From assembly GCF_022921115.1 (NCBI RefSeq), contig NZ_CP095075.1, positions 1,626,001 to 1,690,000 of the forward strand: a stretch of 64,000 nucleotides of DNA, given 5' to 3'. The stretch's first letter is position 1. Each line of letters begins with the position of its first letter. The translations under genes and the position numbers were made by a program. The notes below the pieces were generated by a model. That model saw only the letters and a list, made by a program, of their open reading frames with translations. It was not told the origin of the DNA and searched no databases. Source of the stretch: Halobacillus amylolyticus. Its GTDB lineage: Bacteria; Bacillota; Bacilli; Bacillales; Halobacillaceae. Shown here piece after piece: positions 1 through 10,109 of the stretch.

Positions 1-35
1 CGCTCTCATTAAAGATACCGAAGGGGGTAAAATGT

Positions 36-1289
36 ATGAAATTAACAGCAAAGATTATGATTGGACTTGTTCTTGGTGCTGTTGTCGGTTTAGCTTTGCA
101 TTTCTTAGCTCCGGACTTATTTGATACCTTGGATGCATACGTGTTTGGTCCACTTGGAACACTCTTTCTAAACTTAATTAAGATGCTAGTTGTTCCTATT
201 GTGTTCTTCTCTATCACTTTAGGTGTGGCTGCATTAGGGGATCCAAAAAAGTTAGGGCGCATAGGTGGAAAAACCATTGCATTCTTCTTAGCCACTACCA
301 CCATCGCTATCTCGATAGCCATCGGTTTGGCTTACCTTTTCCAACCAGGCAATACTGGGATCGACACAACTGGGGCTGAATACGAAAGTGAGGCAGCTCC
401 ATCAGTAGTTGAAACGTTTACAAGTATTATTCCTACGAACCCTATCCAGTCTATGGCTGAAGGAAATATGCTGCAAATTATCGCCTTTTCTATCTTCATT
501 GGATTTGCACTAACTATGCTAGGTAAAAAGGTTGAAGGTGTAACGAAAGTGATTGAACAAGGGAATGAAATTATGATGTTCCTTGTTAATTTAATTATGC
601 GCTTTGCTCCTTATGGCGCCTTTGGTTTACTAGCCTCTGCCATCGGTCAGATGGGACTTGACGGTGCAAAAGCTATGGCAGCCTATATGCTTGTCGTCTT
701 ACTTGGATTGTTCCTGCACGCATTTGTCGTCTACGGGGGCGCTGTTTCTTTAATCGGTAAAATGAATCCGATTCGTTTCTTCAAAGGATTCTTCCCAGCA
801 GCAACTGTTGGATTTAGTACATCAAGCAGTAGCTCAACATTACCGGTTTCCATGAAAACGGCGCAAGAAAACTTGGGTGTACCCAAATCGATCAGTGGCT
901 TTGTGCAGCCCTTAGGCGCAACCATAAATATGGACGGTACAGCAATAATGCAAGGGGTTGCAACGATATTCATTGCTCAAGTATACGGCACTGACTTAGC
1001 TTTCACTCAACTTATTATGGTTGTCGTTACAGCCGTGTTAGCAAGTATCGGGACTGCAGGTGTACCAGGTGTTGGACTGATTATGCTTGCTATGGTTTTA
1101 AATCAAGTATCCCTGCCAGTGGAAGGGATCGCTCTAATTATTGGGATCGACCGTGTACTCGACATGACTCGTACAGCTATCAACATTACAGGTGATGCTG
1201 CTTGTGCTGTTGTTGTATCAGAAACAGAGAAGAAACATGGTTTACCTGAAGAAACACCAGAAACGGATATTAGTTACGTTAGCAGCTAA
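36..1289 (+). CDS. Dicarboxylate/amino acid:cation symporter (DAACS family)
   Basis: A 417-residue secondary transporter of the glutamate/aspartate/C4-dicarboxylate:cation symporter family, expected in the cytoplasmic membrane. The serine-rich re-entrant loop motif GFSTSSSSSTLP lies near residue 260, followed by the substrate and cation-binding segment GATINMDGTAIMQG near residue 290 and a conserved DRVLDMTRTAINITGD helix near the C terminus. Several hydrophobic segments span the protein, and the length is normal for the family. The start at 36 is supported by the strong AAGGGGGT ribosome site at 21-28. It is followed closely by an intrinsic terminator and stands as a single gene here. The exact substrate (glutamate, aspartate, malate or succinate) cannot be told from sequence. 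Confidence 0.93.
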   Translation: MKLTAKIMIGLVLGAVVGLALHFLAPDLFDTLDAYVFGPLGTLFLNLIKMLVVPIVFFSITLGVAALGDPKKLGRIGGKTIAFFLATTTIAISIAIGLAYLFQPGNTGIDTTGAEYESEAAPSVVETFTSIIPTNPIQSMAEGNMLQIIAFSIFIGFALTMLGKKVEGVTKVIEQGNEIMMFLVNLIMRFAPYGAFGLLASAIGQMGLDGAKAMAAYMLVVLLGLFLHAFVVYGGAVSLIGKMNPIRFFKGFFPAATVGFSTSSSSSTLPVSMKTAQENLGVPKSISGFVQPLGATINMDGTAIMQGVATIFIAQVYGTDLAFTQLIMVVVTAVLASIGTAGVPGVGLIMLAMVLNQVSLPVEGIALIIGIDRVLDMTRTAINITGDAACAVVVSETEKKHGLPEETPETDISYVSS

Positions 1290-1300
1290 GTACAAAATAC

Positions 1301-1337
1301 GAAGGAGCAGACCATTTAGGTCTGCTCCCTTCTTTTA
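1301..1337 (+). terminator. Intrinsic terminator of the symporter gene
   Basis: GAAGGAGCAGACC at 1301-1313 pairs with GGTCTGCTCCCTTC around a five-base loop, with one bulged C, and is followed by TTTT. It starts 11 bases after the symporter stop codon. Confidence 0.85.
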
Positions 1338-1356
1338 CAAAAAGAGCCTGACCACT

Positions 1357-2030
1357 ATGAATCAAATCGAGCAGCGGACGTTTATCGAACATTATTTATC
1401 TGAACAAACCATTAACGACATTCAATTAATTACACAGGCAGGGATAATGATATTTTCATTGTCAATGGTGAGGCCGTTTTCCAAAAACAAGAAAAGTAGC
1501 TGCAAATGTTGTTCATGAAACTGAACTCATAAAGCTCTTCACCAACAAATGCCTCTATTAGATGTGCCAAAATATAAACTTTTATATGGAGGGCAAAAGG
1601 ATCTGGTTTGCGCTTATTATAGAAAAATCCCCGGACAAGCCATAACAAATTACCCATCTTCCCTTATTTGCACAGAAGCAAGTGACAAACTGATTGCTGA
1701 CTTTTTAACGGAAATCCATTGCATTATTAGTCCGGCTCACCCCTATCTCACTTCAAGGTTTGCTGATTCTCTTACAACTGAGCATTGGAAGCGATTCTAT
1801 CCCTCGATCGAACACACACTCTTCCCTATTTTAGTGATTTAAAATGAAAAAAAGTGACTGATACTTTTTCTAACTTCTTACAATCCTCCCCCACTTATTG
1901 CAGAGCCTTTATACATGGCGATCTAACCGCTTCGAACATTTTGTTTGATGAAGGAAACATTACGGGGATCATCGATTTTTTCCTTCGGATTATTTCATGC
2001 CTTATTCAGTTTTGTCCCAGCCTCTTCGTT
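1357..2030 (+). pseudogene. Aminoglycoside phosphotransferase family, decayed pseudogene
   Basis: Fragments in different frames add up to one APH/choline-kinase-like phosphotransferase. The N-terminal piece starts at 1357 (MNQIEQRTFIEHYLSEQ). The next pieces continue it with DNDIFIVNGEAVFQKQEK in another frame near 1450-1500, then a kinase-like middle from 1549. The catalytic Brenner motif FIHGDLTASNILFDEGN and the metal-binding GIIDF lie near 1905-1980. At least three frame changes and an internal stop separate the pieces, so this is real decay rather than one sequencing slip. It converges on jetD, whose stop lies almost at its end. The substrate of the ancestral enzyme is unknown. Confidence 0.8.
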
Positions 2031-2032
2031 TA

Positions 2033-3310
2033 TCATGCTCGAAAATCTGCTAAATCTGCAACCATATCACTAACGAGTGCCTCCTGATAACCAGCTTTTT
2101 TTGTGAATCTCATTCTGTCCAAAACTGGTTGTAAATAGGCATCGTCAACAGAGGCAAGCCTATTCAACCGCTCCACATTCAAGTGTACTTCAGATAGGGA
2201 TTTCTCATAGGCATCCACATCCATCCTCCAGTAATGAACGGAGTTTGGATAGCGGTTATAAAGACGTGTCGCCATTCTCACACCTTCTGGATCCAGGTCA
2301 CTAGAGTAATAGATCATACAACCATTTCGTACAAGCTGATCTAATAATTGAAGGGCTGCCAACTTGAATTGGCCATGAGTACAAATCAACGGTGCGTTCG
2401 GTACTTGATCCAGTATACTTGAAAAGACCCCGGAGTTTTCTACAACCCACACGGTTGTACCATCGCTGGCTGGATACACGGAAGTGAGCTGAACAATTTC
2501 CCTCAGTGGTACATTCATCACACTGACTGTTTGGGCAGCTGCCTCCCATAATGGATGGACTTCTGCATCTTTTTCAGCTAATAGATTTGCGACCGTTACA
2601 TAGTTTGTAATGTCATCCCGAAGCAGGTTGTATTTCTGCAGTAGACTATTGATTGCTTCACTATCACTTGGTATCACTACACCATCCGTTACAGCTAGGA
2701 CATGAATCCATAGCTTTCCTAAGACTGTATTCAAATCGAGAGCATGTGGATCTCCAGTAATTTTTTGGCTAAATACAGGCAGACGTTCGAAACTATTCGG
2801 GAGATCGCGGATCGAACGAGTTAAGACAGCTAATTTGCATTCAAATTGGACAGGCTGATCAAGTAATCCGTAAATCCAGTAGCTATCAGGATGCCTTCCT
2901 TCCAAATAGCTCATCCATTCCGCGAGTTCCGGAAACTGAGTCGCCCACTTTTCAAGCAGTACTTGTTCTTTATGCTGCTTGGATAGCTTCGCCTCTTTTT
3001 TCGAAATTAGGGTGGTTTGAAAAAAGGCTTCCAGTAGTTCCTTTAAAGAGAGTCCTTCAAATTTTGTGTTTTGCAGCTGCTTCTCAAATCGGACCAGGGA
3101 TACTTTTTTCTGGGATAAAAGCTCCTCCTCCGATTTACCAAAGAATCTAGCGATCGGCTGTACTTCTTTATTTGAGTAGGCGGAAATGTCGACGGCCCCG
3201 CCAATCCGTCCTAACGATTCATATTTCTTTTTAAACTGAGCAAACAGCTGTTGAAATCCTGGATCATCTTTAAAGTAATCTAACGCTGCTTTCATGTTTT
3301 CACTACTCAT
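2033..3310 (-). CDS. jetD: Wadjet type II subunit JetD (TOPRIM-like nuclease, DUF2399/TIGR02679)
   Basis: The 425-residue last gene of the Wadjet operon. In Wadjet systems JetD is the nuclease that cuts circular plasmid DNA brought to it by the JetABC SMC-like motor. The C-terminal third carries a TOPRIM-type core: E291 in VWVVENSGV and the acidic pair D338 and D340 in YYSSDLDPEG, the expected metal ligands. The N-terminal region is the DNA-binding arm domain expected for the family (not verified by motif). It starts 15 bases after the jetC stop, so it is almost certainly cotranscribed. All catalytic residues I can check are present and the length is normal, so the system looks functional. 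Confidence 0.9.
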   Translation of the reverse strand: MSSENMKAALDYFKDDPGFQQLFAQFKKKYESLGRIGGAVDISAYSNKEVQPIARFFGKSEEELLSQKKVSLVRFEKQLQNTKFEGLSLKELLEAFFQTTLISKKEAKLSKQHKEQVLLEKWATQFPELAEWMSYLEGRHPDSYWIYGLLDQPVQFECKLAVLTRSIRDLPNSFERLPVFSQKITGDPHALDLNTVLGKLWIHVLAVTDGVVIPSDSEAINSLLQKYNLLRDDITNYVTVANLLAEKDAEVHPLWEAAAQTVSVMNVPLREIVQLTSVYPASDGTTVWVVENSGVFSSILDQVPNAPLICTHGQFKLAALQLLDQLVRNGCMIYYSSDLDPEGVRMATRLYNRYPNSVHYWRMDVDAYEKSLSEVHLNVERLNRLASVDDAYLQPVLDRMRFTKKAGYQEALVSDMVADLADFRA

Positions 3311-3325
3311 CTCACGCTCACCATC

Positions 3326-6300
3326 TTACGTTAGACTCTCTTCTTGGGCCGGCAGTTCATTTAAAGATAACTGGTGCCCATCCCATTTATAATGAATGAC
3401 ACTTACAAAGCTAGCATTTTTGGGACGAACGAGTTCGTAAATCGATAAAGCGGAAATCGTCTCATAATCTCCCCAAAGCACTTGTGAATTCATCATATAG
3501 TCAAATTCGAGGTGTTCGACCACCTCAAACATTTCTTTAATGTTATTTTCATCGACCCCTGCAAAAGCTTCATCCAATGAAATGATGTAAGGAGCAGATG
3601 AGGAGGCTTCCTGATACCTTGAGTAACAAGCTGTAAAAAGCGGGATGTACATCGCCATCGCTTTTTCACCACCACTAAATTTATAGAAAGCATTATTCGT
3701 TAATTCACGCTTTGGCTCATTTTCCCTGCGATAAGATAAAGCAAAGGAGAACCATTTGCGGTAATCAAGTACTTCCTTCAACATTTGTAATAACGTCTGG
3801 CCTTCTCCTTTTTCCTCGATCAGTTCCTTGGCTTTGGCAATTTTTGATCGAAAGTGTGTGGTAATCCGGTTCAAGTCTTCCTCTTTCAATAGCTTCGCAT
3901 CTTGTTTCAGCAGCTGGACTAAATCTTTCGTATCCATTTCCTCTTCAGAATCTGCTGTTCTTGGGCGCCAATGAATGGAGAAGGATAATCCGGAAGAGGT
4001 ATCACGGCTTTCCATGAGCCGGTTCATTTTACTTGTCCACTGCTCTGCCCGCCGAATCCGACTCCTTAACTTATTACCTACTGATTTAAATAAAATTTCT
4101 TCATAGAGAGCTTGATCCTGCTCGTCCAGTAAACTTTCTTGTCTGGCCTGATCTTGTTCGATTTCTGACTGCACATAGTATGGCGTGACTTGCTGTCCAC
4201 GGAAGTCCATCTCAATGATTCTTCGCTCACCCTTCTGGATCCATTGATTGATTTGAACAACTTGCGTATCTTCCGTAGCATCGTTCATCCAATCAAGCTT
4301 CTGGATAGGAATCGTCATTTCTCTGCCGCGATATTCCATTAAGTCACTTTGCTGCTTATAAAATTCGCGCGTAAGCTGATCTTTCAGTTGACTAAGCACT
4401 TTCTCTTTTAACAAATGCCCGTATGATGTCAGAACCGCTTTACTGAGCTGTGCCAGATTTTCCTCTTCTTGATCGATCTGCACTAACCCAAGCTTGAGTT
4501 CTGCCTCAAAAGACCCCGCCCATGCTTGACTCATCAATGTCCAGAATTCGGTTTGACTCTGCTGATCGATAAGCTTCTGTTGATCATATTTCCACTGCTC
4601 TTCTTTTCGCGGCAATTCCCTGCTCTTATCGCCTAGTACTTTGGTAACGTCAGCTAACTTCTGCTGGACCTCGCGGATTTGCTCGCGAATATCTGCTGCC
4701 CCTTCTTGCTCCAACTGAATATCGATCTGTTTGATATTGATAGCAATCCGTTCCAGCTTATCTGTTAAACTATTGACTTCCCCTCGTAATTCATCCACTT
4801 CACTTTCTAACTCACGAAGTCTTTCTTGCACGTCATGAAACCGTCGTAAATCATTTACGTGCTGTGTGTGAAAAGTAATGAATTCAAACAGATCTCGTTG
4901 GTACCTTGCCATCACCTGTTTTGCTTCAGAATAAGCGTCAAGACAAGCCTCTAAGGAAAATAGGCGACTTTGCTCATCGATAAACCGCTTCGCTTCTTGT
5001 AGACGAGTCCACACCGCTTTTACTTCGTTTGATAAAATTTCCACGCGTTCCCTGTGCTGCTCGATAGCAAATTGAGCGGCCTGAATATGTTTGAATCCTT
5101 CCTGTAAATCATGATCAGATGGAAAAGCTACAAGTGCCCGCTTCGTCTCCTCAATCGCCTCTAAAGCTTGATTCAAGGCCGCGTTTACTTGATTTATTTC
5201 CTCGTGGATCTGCTCTAACTCAAGTGAGATCGATTGAATTTGCTGTTCACGATACCGTTTTCTAGCTGAACGGCCAATGAAGCGAGCATCGACAGGAGGA
5301 GCATGTCCTTCGAAAATTCCCAAATGGTAGCTGCCATCCTCACTGATGGAAAAGCCTTCACCTGCCTTGTCGTCAATCACTACACTTCTTAATACTTCAT
5401 CAATAAAAGCGGCGGAAAGAACACTATTCTCATCCACGTCCGGTTGTAAGTAGTCAGCAAGTGTGTGGGCCATCGTGTTCGGATTTGGCCTAATCATTCG
5501 ATCATGCTTGATAAGCAAATCTTGATCTGTAAGCAGCGCGTCTAACATGCCGCTTTCAATGAGGACGGATTCCAGTGTCGCGCGTAATTCCTCCGACACA
5601 TGCTCTTGAAATTCAACCGCACTATAGAATGGAAGAAAAGCGGCTTGTTTATCTCGTAATTGCTGCCTTGCCTCTTTCGTCGATGGATGTGTGTCTGGCT
5701 CAGGGTCTTTCTTTTCTTTCCATTCTTTAAGCTCTGCTTCTTTATCCTCAAGCTTTTCATTCAATGTCTTCATTCGAGAACGAAAATCAGCAACTTCTTC
5801 ACGCCTTTGCTCCGCATAGTGATGGAGTTCCTCTTTGAACGGAGCGACAACCGCTTCATAAGCGTCTGGTTCATACAAACGATACAAAGTTCGAGAAGCA
5901 TCCTGAAAGGCGCGTTCAGGTACACGTAACCAGTCATACTGCGGGGCCCATGCATGAATTTGTTGAAGCTTTTGTTCCTTATCCTCTTCAAATAGCCTCG
6001 CCCATTCCCGCTTTTCTTGATCCTTTTCATCGAGCTTCTTCTGTTCATTGGCCATTTCTCGATTTTTACCTTGGTAAGCCTCTTTCAACCCTTCATAATC
6101 ACGGAACTTTTCTTCAAGCTTCTCCAGCTGATTCCTATGCTGTTCCGCCTCTTTTTTCCAAACCGAAAAGTCGAAGGTCCTTCCTTCATGTCTTGAGAAA
6201 TCTTCCACATTCATAGCATGTGAGTGAAATGAGGCTTCCTCAGCATCCTGTTCGAGATCGTTTAGAAAATCATTCATCTCTGATTGTTGATCAGCAATCG

Positions 6301-7459
6301 TTCCCTCGAGCTCCGCAAGCTCCTGATGATGTGCACGTTCCTTCTTCTTCTGTTCATCAAGCTTTTCTTCCTTTTTACGAACATCATCTTTTACCTGTTG
6401 CGATTGTGTTTGCGCTTCCTGCTTCTCTTCTTCCAAATTCCATACTTTATGAGAATGAAGCCGCTGTTTCTGTTTCTCATATGCCTCTTCTTCTTGCTCA
6501 TGCTGCTGAATTTCCGCTTTTAATCGTCGGATATCTTCGACAAGTGTATCCTGATTTTCTTTTGCCTGCTCGTAAACTTCCTGCTCGTTCTCTACCCGTT
6601 TAACGGCTTGCTGATATTCATTCGCATGGTCAGCCAATAGATATTGATTGTATTGATTGTACGATTTATTTAAGCTCTGAATCGCTTCCTGTTCACGGTT
6701 CAGCTGTTCGATCTGTTGCTTCGTTTGATCCATTTGCTCAATCGTATCCGATAAATGACGCAAGTCTTCATCAGATAACGGCGGTAAGGCAGCCTCTAAA
6801 ATCTCATAAATCACCGTTGGCTTAAAGTCTTTCGAAAGCTTAGGGCTTCGGAGCTGAATTAATAATTTAATAAGATCTTCGTAAGCTTCCATTGTTTCAA
6901 AACCGAAGATATATTTGTTTACTAAACTCATATATTCCCTTTGAGTCTGAACGACATGACCGCCTTCACCGATAATATTTTCAAGCTCAATCCGGGAACG
7001 GGGGATTTTTTGCTTTTCACCAGCATTTCGTTCATATTTAAACAGCTCTAATTCATGCCCAATTCTTCGGTTATCCGTGATCACAAAACCCCAGAACTTC
7101 ATTTGTTTTTGACGCCTTGCCTGCAGTCCTATACCGATCGTTATATATTGGTCCATGTCTTCACGTTTAAACTCTATGAACAAATATCCCGTTCGCTCAT
7201 CCCGATTGACTACCTCTTTTTCCCCAAGCAAATAATCCTCCATACGACGGGCTTTCGAGCCAAATGGGTCTAATCGGTCCGGTGACTTTTTTCCATCTAA
7301 TAAAACAGGGAGAAAACTTTGCATCGTAACAGATTTCCCTGATCCATTACTCCCGCGCAGCAAAAGTTTCCCATTTGCGAAGTCAAACGTCTCATCATCG
7401 TAATACCAAAAGTTAAGCAAGCCTGCACGATTCATCATCCATTTATTTGTTCGTTCCAT
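3326..7459 (-). CDS. jetC: Wadjet type II subunit JetC (SMC/MukB-like ATPase, TIGR02680)
   Basis: A 1377-residue SMC-like ATPase, the loop-extruding motor of Wadjet. Walker A is GSNGSGKS at residues 36-43. A very long Glu/Gln/Lys-rich coiled-coil region fills roughly residues 230-1200, with globular interruptions near 600-760. The ABC signature SGGEK is at about 1262-1266 and Walker B with the catalytic acid, IISLDEAFAG, near 1292-1301. The domain order (head half, coiled coil, hinge-like middle, coiled coil, head half) is that of MukB and JetC. Its ATG overlaps the jetB stop as TAATG, which implies translational coupling. There is no frameshift across more than 4 kb. Confidence 0.93.
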   Translation of the reverse strand: MERTNKWMMNRAGLLNFWYYDDETFDFANGKLLLRGSNGSGKSVTMQSFLPVLLDGKKSPDRLDPFGSKARRMEDYLLGEKEVVNRDERTGYLFIEFKREDMDQYITIGIGLQARRQKQMKFWGFVITDNRRIGHELELFKYERNAGEKQKIPRSRIELENIIGEGGHVVQTQREYMSLVNKYIFGFETMEAYEDLIKLLIQLRSPKLSKDFKPTVIYEILEAALPPLSDEDLRHLSDTIEQMDQTKQQIEQLNREQEAIQSLNKSYNQYNQYLLADHANEYQQAVKRVENEQEVYEQAKENQDTLVEDIRRLKAEIQQHEQEEEAYEKQKQRLHSHKVWNLEEEKQEAQTQSQQVKDDVRKKEEKLDEQKKKERAHHQELAELEGTIADQQSEMNDFLNDLEQDAEEASFHSHAMNVEDFSRHEGRTFDFSVWKKEAEQHRNQLEKLEEKFRDYEGLKEAYQGKNREMANEQKKLDEKDQEKREWARLFEEDKEQKLQQIHAWAPQYDWLRVPERAFQDASRTLYRLYEPDAYEAVVAPFKEELHHYAEQRREEVADFRSRMKTLNEKLEDKEAELKEWKEKKDPEPDTHPSTKEARQQLRDKQAAFLPFYSAVEFQEHVSEELRATLESVLIESGMLDALLTDQDLLIKHDRMIRPNPNTMAHTLADYLQPDVDENSVLSAAFIDEVLRSVVIDDKAGEGFSISEDGSYHLGIFEGHAPPVDARFIGRSARKRYREQQIQSISLELEQIHEEINQVNAALNQALEAIEETKRALVAFPSDHDLQEGFKHIQAAQFAIEQHRERVEILSNEVKAVWTRLQEAKRFIDEQSRLFSLEACLDAYSEAKQVMARYQRDLFEFITFHTQHVNDLRRFHDVQERLRELESEVDELRGEVNSLTDKLERIAINIKQIDIQLEQEGAADIREQIREVQQKLADVTKVLGDKSRELPRKEEQWKYDQQKLIDQQSQTEFWTLMSQAWAGSFEAELKLGLVQIDQEEENLAQLSKAVLTSYGHLLKEKVLSQLKDQLTREFYKQQSDLMEYRGREMTIPIQKLDWMNDATEDTQVVQINQWIQKGERRIIEMDFRGQQVTPYYVQSEIEQDQARQESLLDEQDQALYEEILFKSVGNKLRSRIRRAEQWTSKMNRLMESRDTSSGLSFSIHWRPRTADSEEEMDTKDLVQLLKQDAKLLKEEDLNRITTHFRSKIAKAKELIEEKGEGQTLLQMLKEVLDYRKWFSFALSYRRENEPKRELTNNAFYKFSGGEKAMAMYIPLFTACYSRYQEASSSAPYIISLDEAFAGVDENNIKEMFEVVEHLEFDYMMNSQVLWGDYETISALSIYELVRPKNASFVSVIHYKWDGHQLSLNELPAQEESLT

Positions 7460-8619
7460 TAGGTGAGGCCCTCCTTTTCAAGATAATCAGCCGGGTATTC
7501 CCCAATCAATCGTGCTAGAGCCGGATGCAGGACGATCATGCCTGTTTCTCGCTCCGTACTTGCCATTTCCCACTCTTTTAACACATCATAAACTTCCTGT
7601 GCCGTCTGCTTACTCGTTTGTTCCCGATATTTCTTACTCCAACCATGGCTTGATTCATCCTTAATCAAAGTGATCAGATGGTCAAACTCTGAGGATGTTA
7701 ACAAGATTTGCCCATTTGATTGAATGGTAAAATCGCTAATATGATCACGTAGATAGGCAGTAAAATGGAGCGCAATATCTGTGACTGCCTTCTGATCAGG
7801 GAAAAGGGTGTACCGTTGCCGTCGCTCTTGAAGCACTAAGAAGGCAGCATTCTTAAACACTTCTAAGCGAAAAGGGGTATGCTCTTCTAAGTCGTCCCGC
7901 AAACGATTGCGGAAATTACGGATATAGGCAAAATCTGCATCCTCCTCACTCTCCCGATGAACAACCGGTGAGAACATTAACTTTCGATAGACTCTTTTTC
8001 GGCGAGCATCGGTCTGATGCCGCTCCCATTCACTATCTAGAATTTCTCGCGTTGTCTTGTATTGGAATAAGTCGTCAGGGTAGGATCTCATGAAGTACCT
8101 CGCATAAACAGTAACTTCATATAACACCTCTTCTCCCTCATTGTTCGCAAATAAATCCACATCACCATCGACCGTTTTAATGATTCTCAGCTCGACAAGC
8201 TGCTTGAGGGCACGAACTAGAGACTTGCGGTGCTGATAGTTCGTCCAATCCAGGGGAAATTCTCCTGGATACAAATCACGGATATCTTCTGTAATATCAG
8301 ATAACAGGAATTGCTCGTCCACTGATCTCCGCTCTGTAAAAGCTAGTCCGCAGCAAAAAATCGCATAATCCATCGACTGAGAAAATTGCGGCATTCCCAT
8401 CCACGACTTCGGATCAACAGGAATCTTCTCAAGTTTAATAAAATGCTGATGAACGATTAAATCAAAGCCGAACTTATCAGACACGTATCGTTTGAGCTTG
8501 TTTTCCCGTTCACGAATAAGCTGGTAGGCCGCCGGTTCCTCTGAACGCAGCACCCAAAACTGTTCAAACAACTGGCCTAATGCTTCTTGTGCCTTTTCAT
8601 CAAATAGGGACTCTTCCAT
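7459..8619 (-). CDS. jetB: Wadjet type II subunit JetB (DUF2398/TIGR02678, kite-like)
   Basis: A 386-residue protein matching the DUF2398/TIGR02678 family, always found between jetA and jetC. In Wadjet it is the MukE-like winged-helix (kite) subunit that binds the JetC head and the JetA kleisin. Features seen are a mainly alpha-helical charged sequence, the family-typical N-terminal RERENKLKRYVSDKFGFDL region, and a central MDYAIFCCGLAFTE segment. Start and stop overlap the neighbouring genes by one base in TAATG arrangements on both sides (8619 and 7459). Assignment rests on family features plus the invariant gene order, since the protein has no catalytic motif. Confidence 0.88.
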   Translation of the reverse strand: MEESLFDEKAQEALGQLFEQFWVLRSEEPAAYQLIRERENKLKRYVSDKFGFDLIVHQHFIKLEKIPVDPKSWMGMPQFSQSMDYAIFCCGLAFTERRSVDEQFLLSDITEDIRDLYPGEFPLDWTNYQHRKSLVRALKQLVELRIIKTVDGDVDLFANNEGEEVLYEVTVYARYFMRSYPDDLFQYKTTREILDSEWERHQTDARRKRVYRKLMFSPVVHRESEEDADFAYIRNFRNRLRDDLEEHTPFRLEVFKNAAFLVLQERRQRYTLFPDQKAVTDIALHFTAYLRDHISDFTIQSNGQILLTSSEFDHLITLIKDESSHGWSKKYREQTSKQTAQEVYDVLKEWEMASTERETGMIVLHPALARLIGEYPADYLEKEGLT

Positions 8620-10109
8620 TAGCTATTCTCCTTTTCGCCAATAAATTGAAAAGTAGCTTTGGGCATTTCCAGTTCACCGTCTTCTGAGCGCAACACAACC
8701 CGTGCCCCTTCCACAAGCTCTACATGAACTCTTCTGCCGTATTCTGTCTTAATTGTTCGATCTTTTCGCGCCATCGCCTTTCCTAACCAAGTCAGGAGAA
8801 TCTTGCGAACATGTGACTCAACAACTGGCAGGTCCTCCACATGGATCGCATCATGGTTCACATATTTTTCGATAAGCAGCTTCTCCTGCTTTCTTTTTTC
8901 TAAATGAATCTGCATCATTTCTTGTTTATCTGAGGTCCGACTTTCAATCGCACCTGCTTTCGTCTTCTCTTGATAGTTCCTTATTCTCGGATTTGTTCGG
9001 TGAATCATCGGCTCCTCATCCCATACATCCAAATAAATATCATCAGATGGGATTTGATCACTCCATAAATGTCTAGTATGAAAAACACCAAAAGCGACCG
9101 AAGAAAGTTCGTGCGCTTCTTCAATGTTCTCGATCGATGCAAACCAATTGGCCAAATGAAGGTAATCTTTCTTACGGCTGCGGAAATACTGATGTCGCTC
9201 CCCTAAACGCTGGACCACTCGAGTGATCCGGCGAATCGTTTCATTTGTGCGCATTTGCAGCATCTCGAATTCACTTTCTCCATGCGAACCACCAAGAAAC
9301 CATGCCTTCAAACTCCACCATTTCTGCATGTTCTCTTCTAACGGATCTTCATCGCTATCTTCTTCAAAACGAAAGACTTGGTCCTGATGATCAATAACTT
9401 GGGTAAAAAAGCCCTGAAGATCATGACGACCAAGTTGTGACAATAAATCTTGGATTTGTAAAACGGTACTTTGTAAGGCGATAATAAAATCACGCAAATA
9501 CATCGTAAACTGATCCTTATAGACGAGAAAGGCCTCTGTCTGCATACGCTCTTCGACTTCTTCACTATTGATATAAGCAATATAATCCGACGTATTCTGA
9601 GTAATTTGTTTAAAGTACGTCATCACGTCCTCAAAAATTTGTGCACACTCTTCATTAGGCTTACTCTCTTTTTGATGAGCAATCGCCTCCACTTGCAGCA
9701 ATGATTGGTAGATACGGTCAAACTGAGTTTTTTCTAAAGAACCACCGAAATTCTCACCAATTCGTTCCAATTGGACAAGCATCCGCTCAAACTCTACCGT
9801 GTAAGGCGTGCACTGGTACCTAAACCGTTTCTTCTTAAATTCCTCAACAGTTCGCGACCTTCCAAGCTCCTGTCGGGCCAGTAAATTCCCCCACTTCACC
9901 AGGGCATCCAAATCTTGATGGAGGGCCTCTTCCGTATAATCTTGAAAGTCCGGTGACTCTTTCAGGTGAGCATAAATCTCTTCAGGAAACAGAAACTCCC
10001 TCATCCGCTCATGCTGTATATAAAAGTAGCGAAGGATCGCCCGATAACTCCAGGATTTCTCCGCCGTCAAATAAGTTGCCTCTTTCACACGTTTAAATGA
10101 ATGTACCAC
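8619..10109 (-). CDS. jetA: Wadjet type II subunit JetA (DUF2397/TIGR02677, kleisin-like)
   Basis: A 496-residue protein, first gene of the Wadjet operon, of the DUF2397/TIGR02677 type. In the complex JetA is the MukF-like kleisin that bridges the JetC heads. Sequence signs are a winged-helix-like N-terminal region (RAILRYFYIQHERMREFLFP), a helical middle, the LGRHDLQGFFTQVIDH segment, and a C-terminal domain containing KILLTWLGKAMARKDR. The start is a GTG at 10109, chosen because GGAGG at 10117-10121 lies seven bases upstream and no better ATG exists. The gene runs divergently from the DinB-like gene at 10364. Confidence 0.88.
   Translation of the reverse strand: MVHSFKRVKEATYLTAEKSWSYRAILRYFYIQHERMREFLFPEEIYAHLKESPDFQDYTEEALHQDLDALVKWGNLLARQELGRSRTVEEFKKKRFRYQCTPYTVEFERMLVQLERIGENFGGSLEKTQFDRIYQSLLQVEAIAHQKESKPNEECAQIFEDVMTYFKQITQNTSDYIAYINSEEVEERMQTEAFLVYKDQFTMYLRDFIIALQSTVLQIQDLLSQLGRHDLQGFFTQVIDHQDQVFRFEEDSDEDPLEENMQKWWSLKAWFLGGSHGESEFEMLQMRTNETIRRITRVVQRLGERHQYFRSRKKDYLHLANWFASIENIEEAHELSSVAFGVFHTRHLWSDQIPSDDIYLDVWDEEPMIHRTNPRIRNYQEKTKAGAIESRTSDKQEMMQIHLEKRKQEKLLIEKYVNHDAIHVEDLPVVESHVRKILLTWLGKAMARKDRTIKTEYGRRVHVELVEGARVVLRSEDGELEMPKATFQFIGEKENS

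Noticed and set aside
1430..1657. Minus-strand open frame in the phosphotransferase pseudogene
   Set aside because: It runs antisense to kinase-homologous sequence and has no independent support.
5660..6603. Open frames antisense to jetC
   Set aside because: They lie fully inside the intact jetC coding sequence and have shadow-like composition (Phe/Leu/Ser/Pro-rich) without ribosome sites or conserved motifs.
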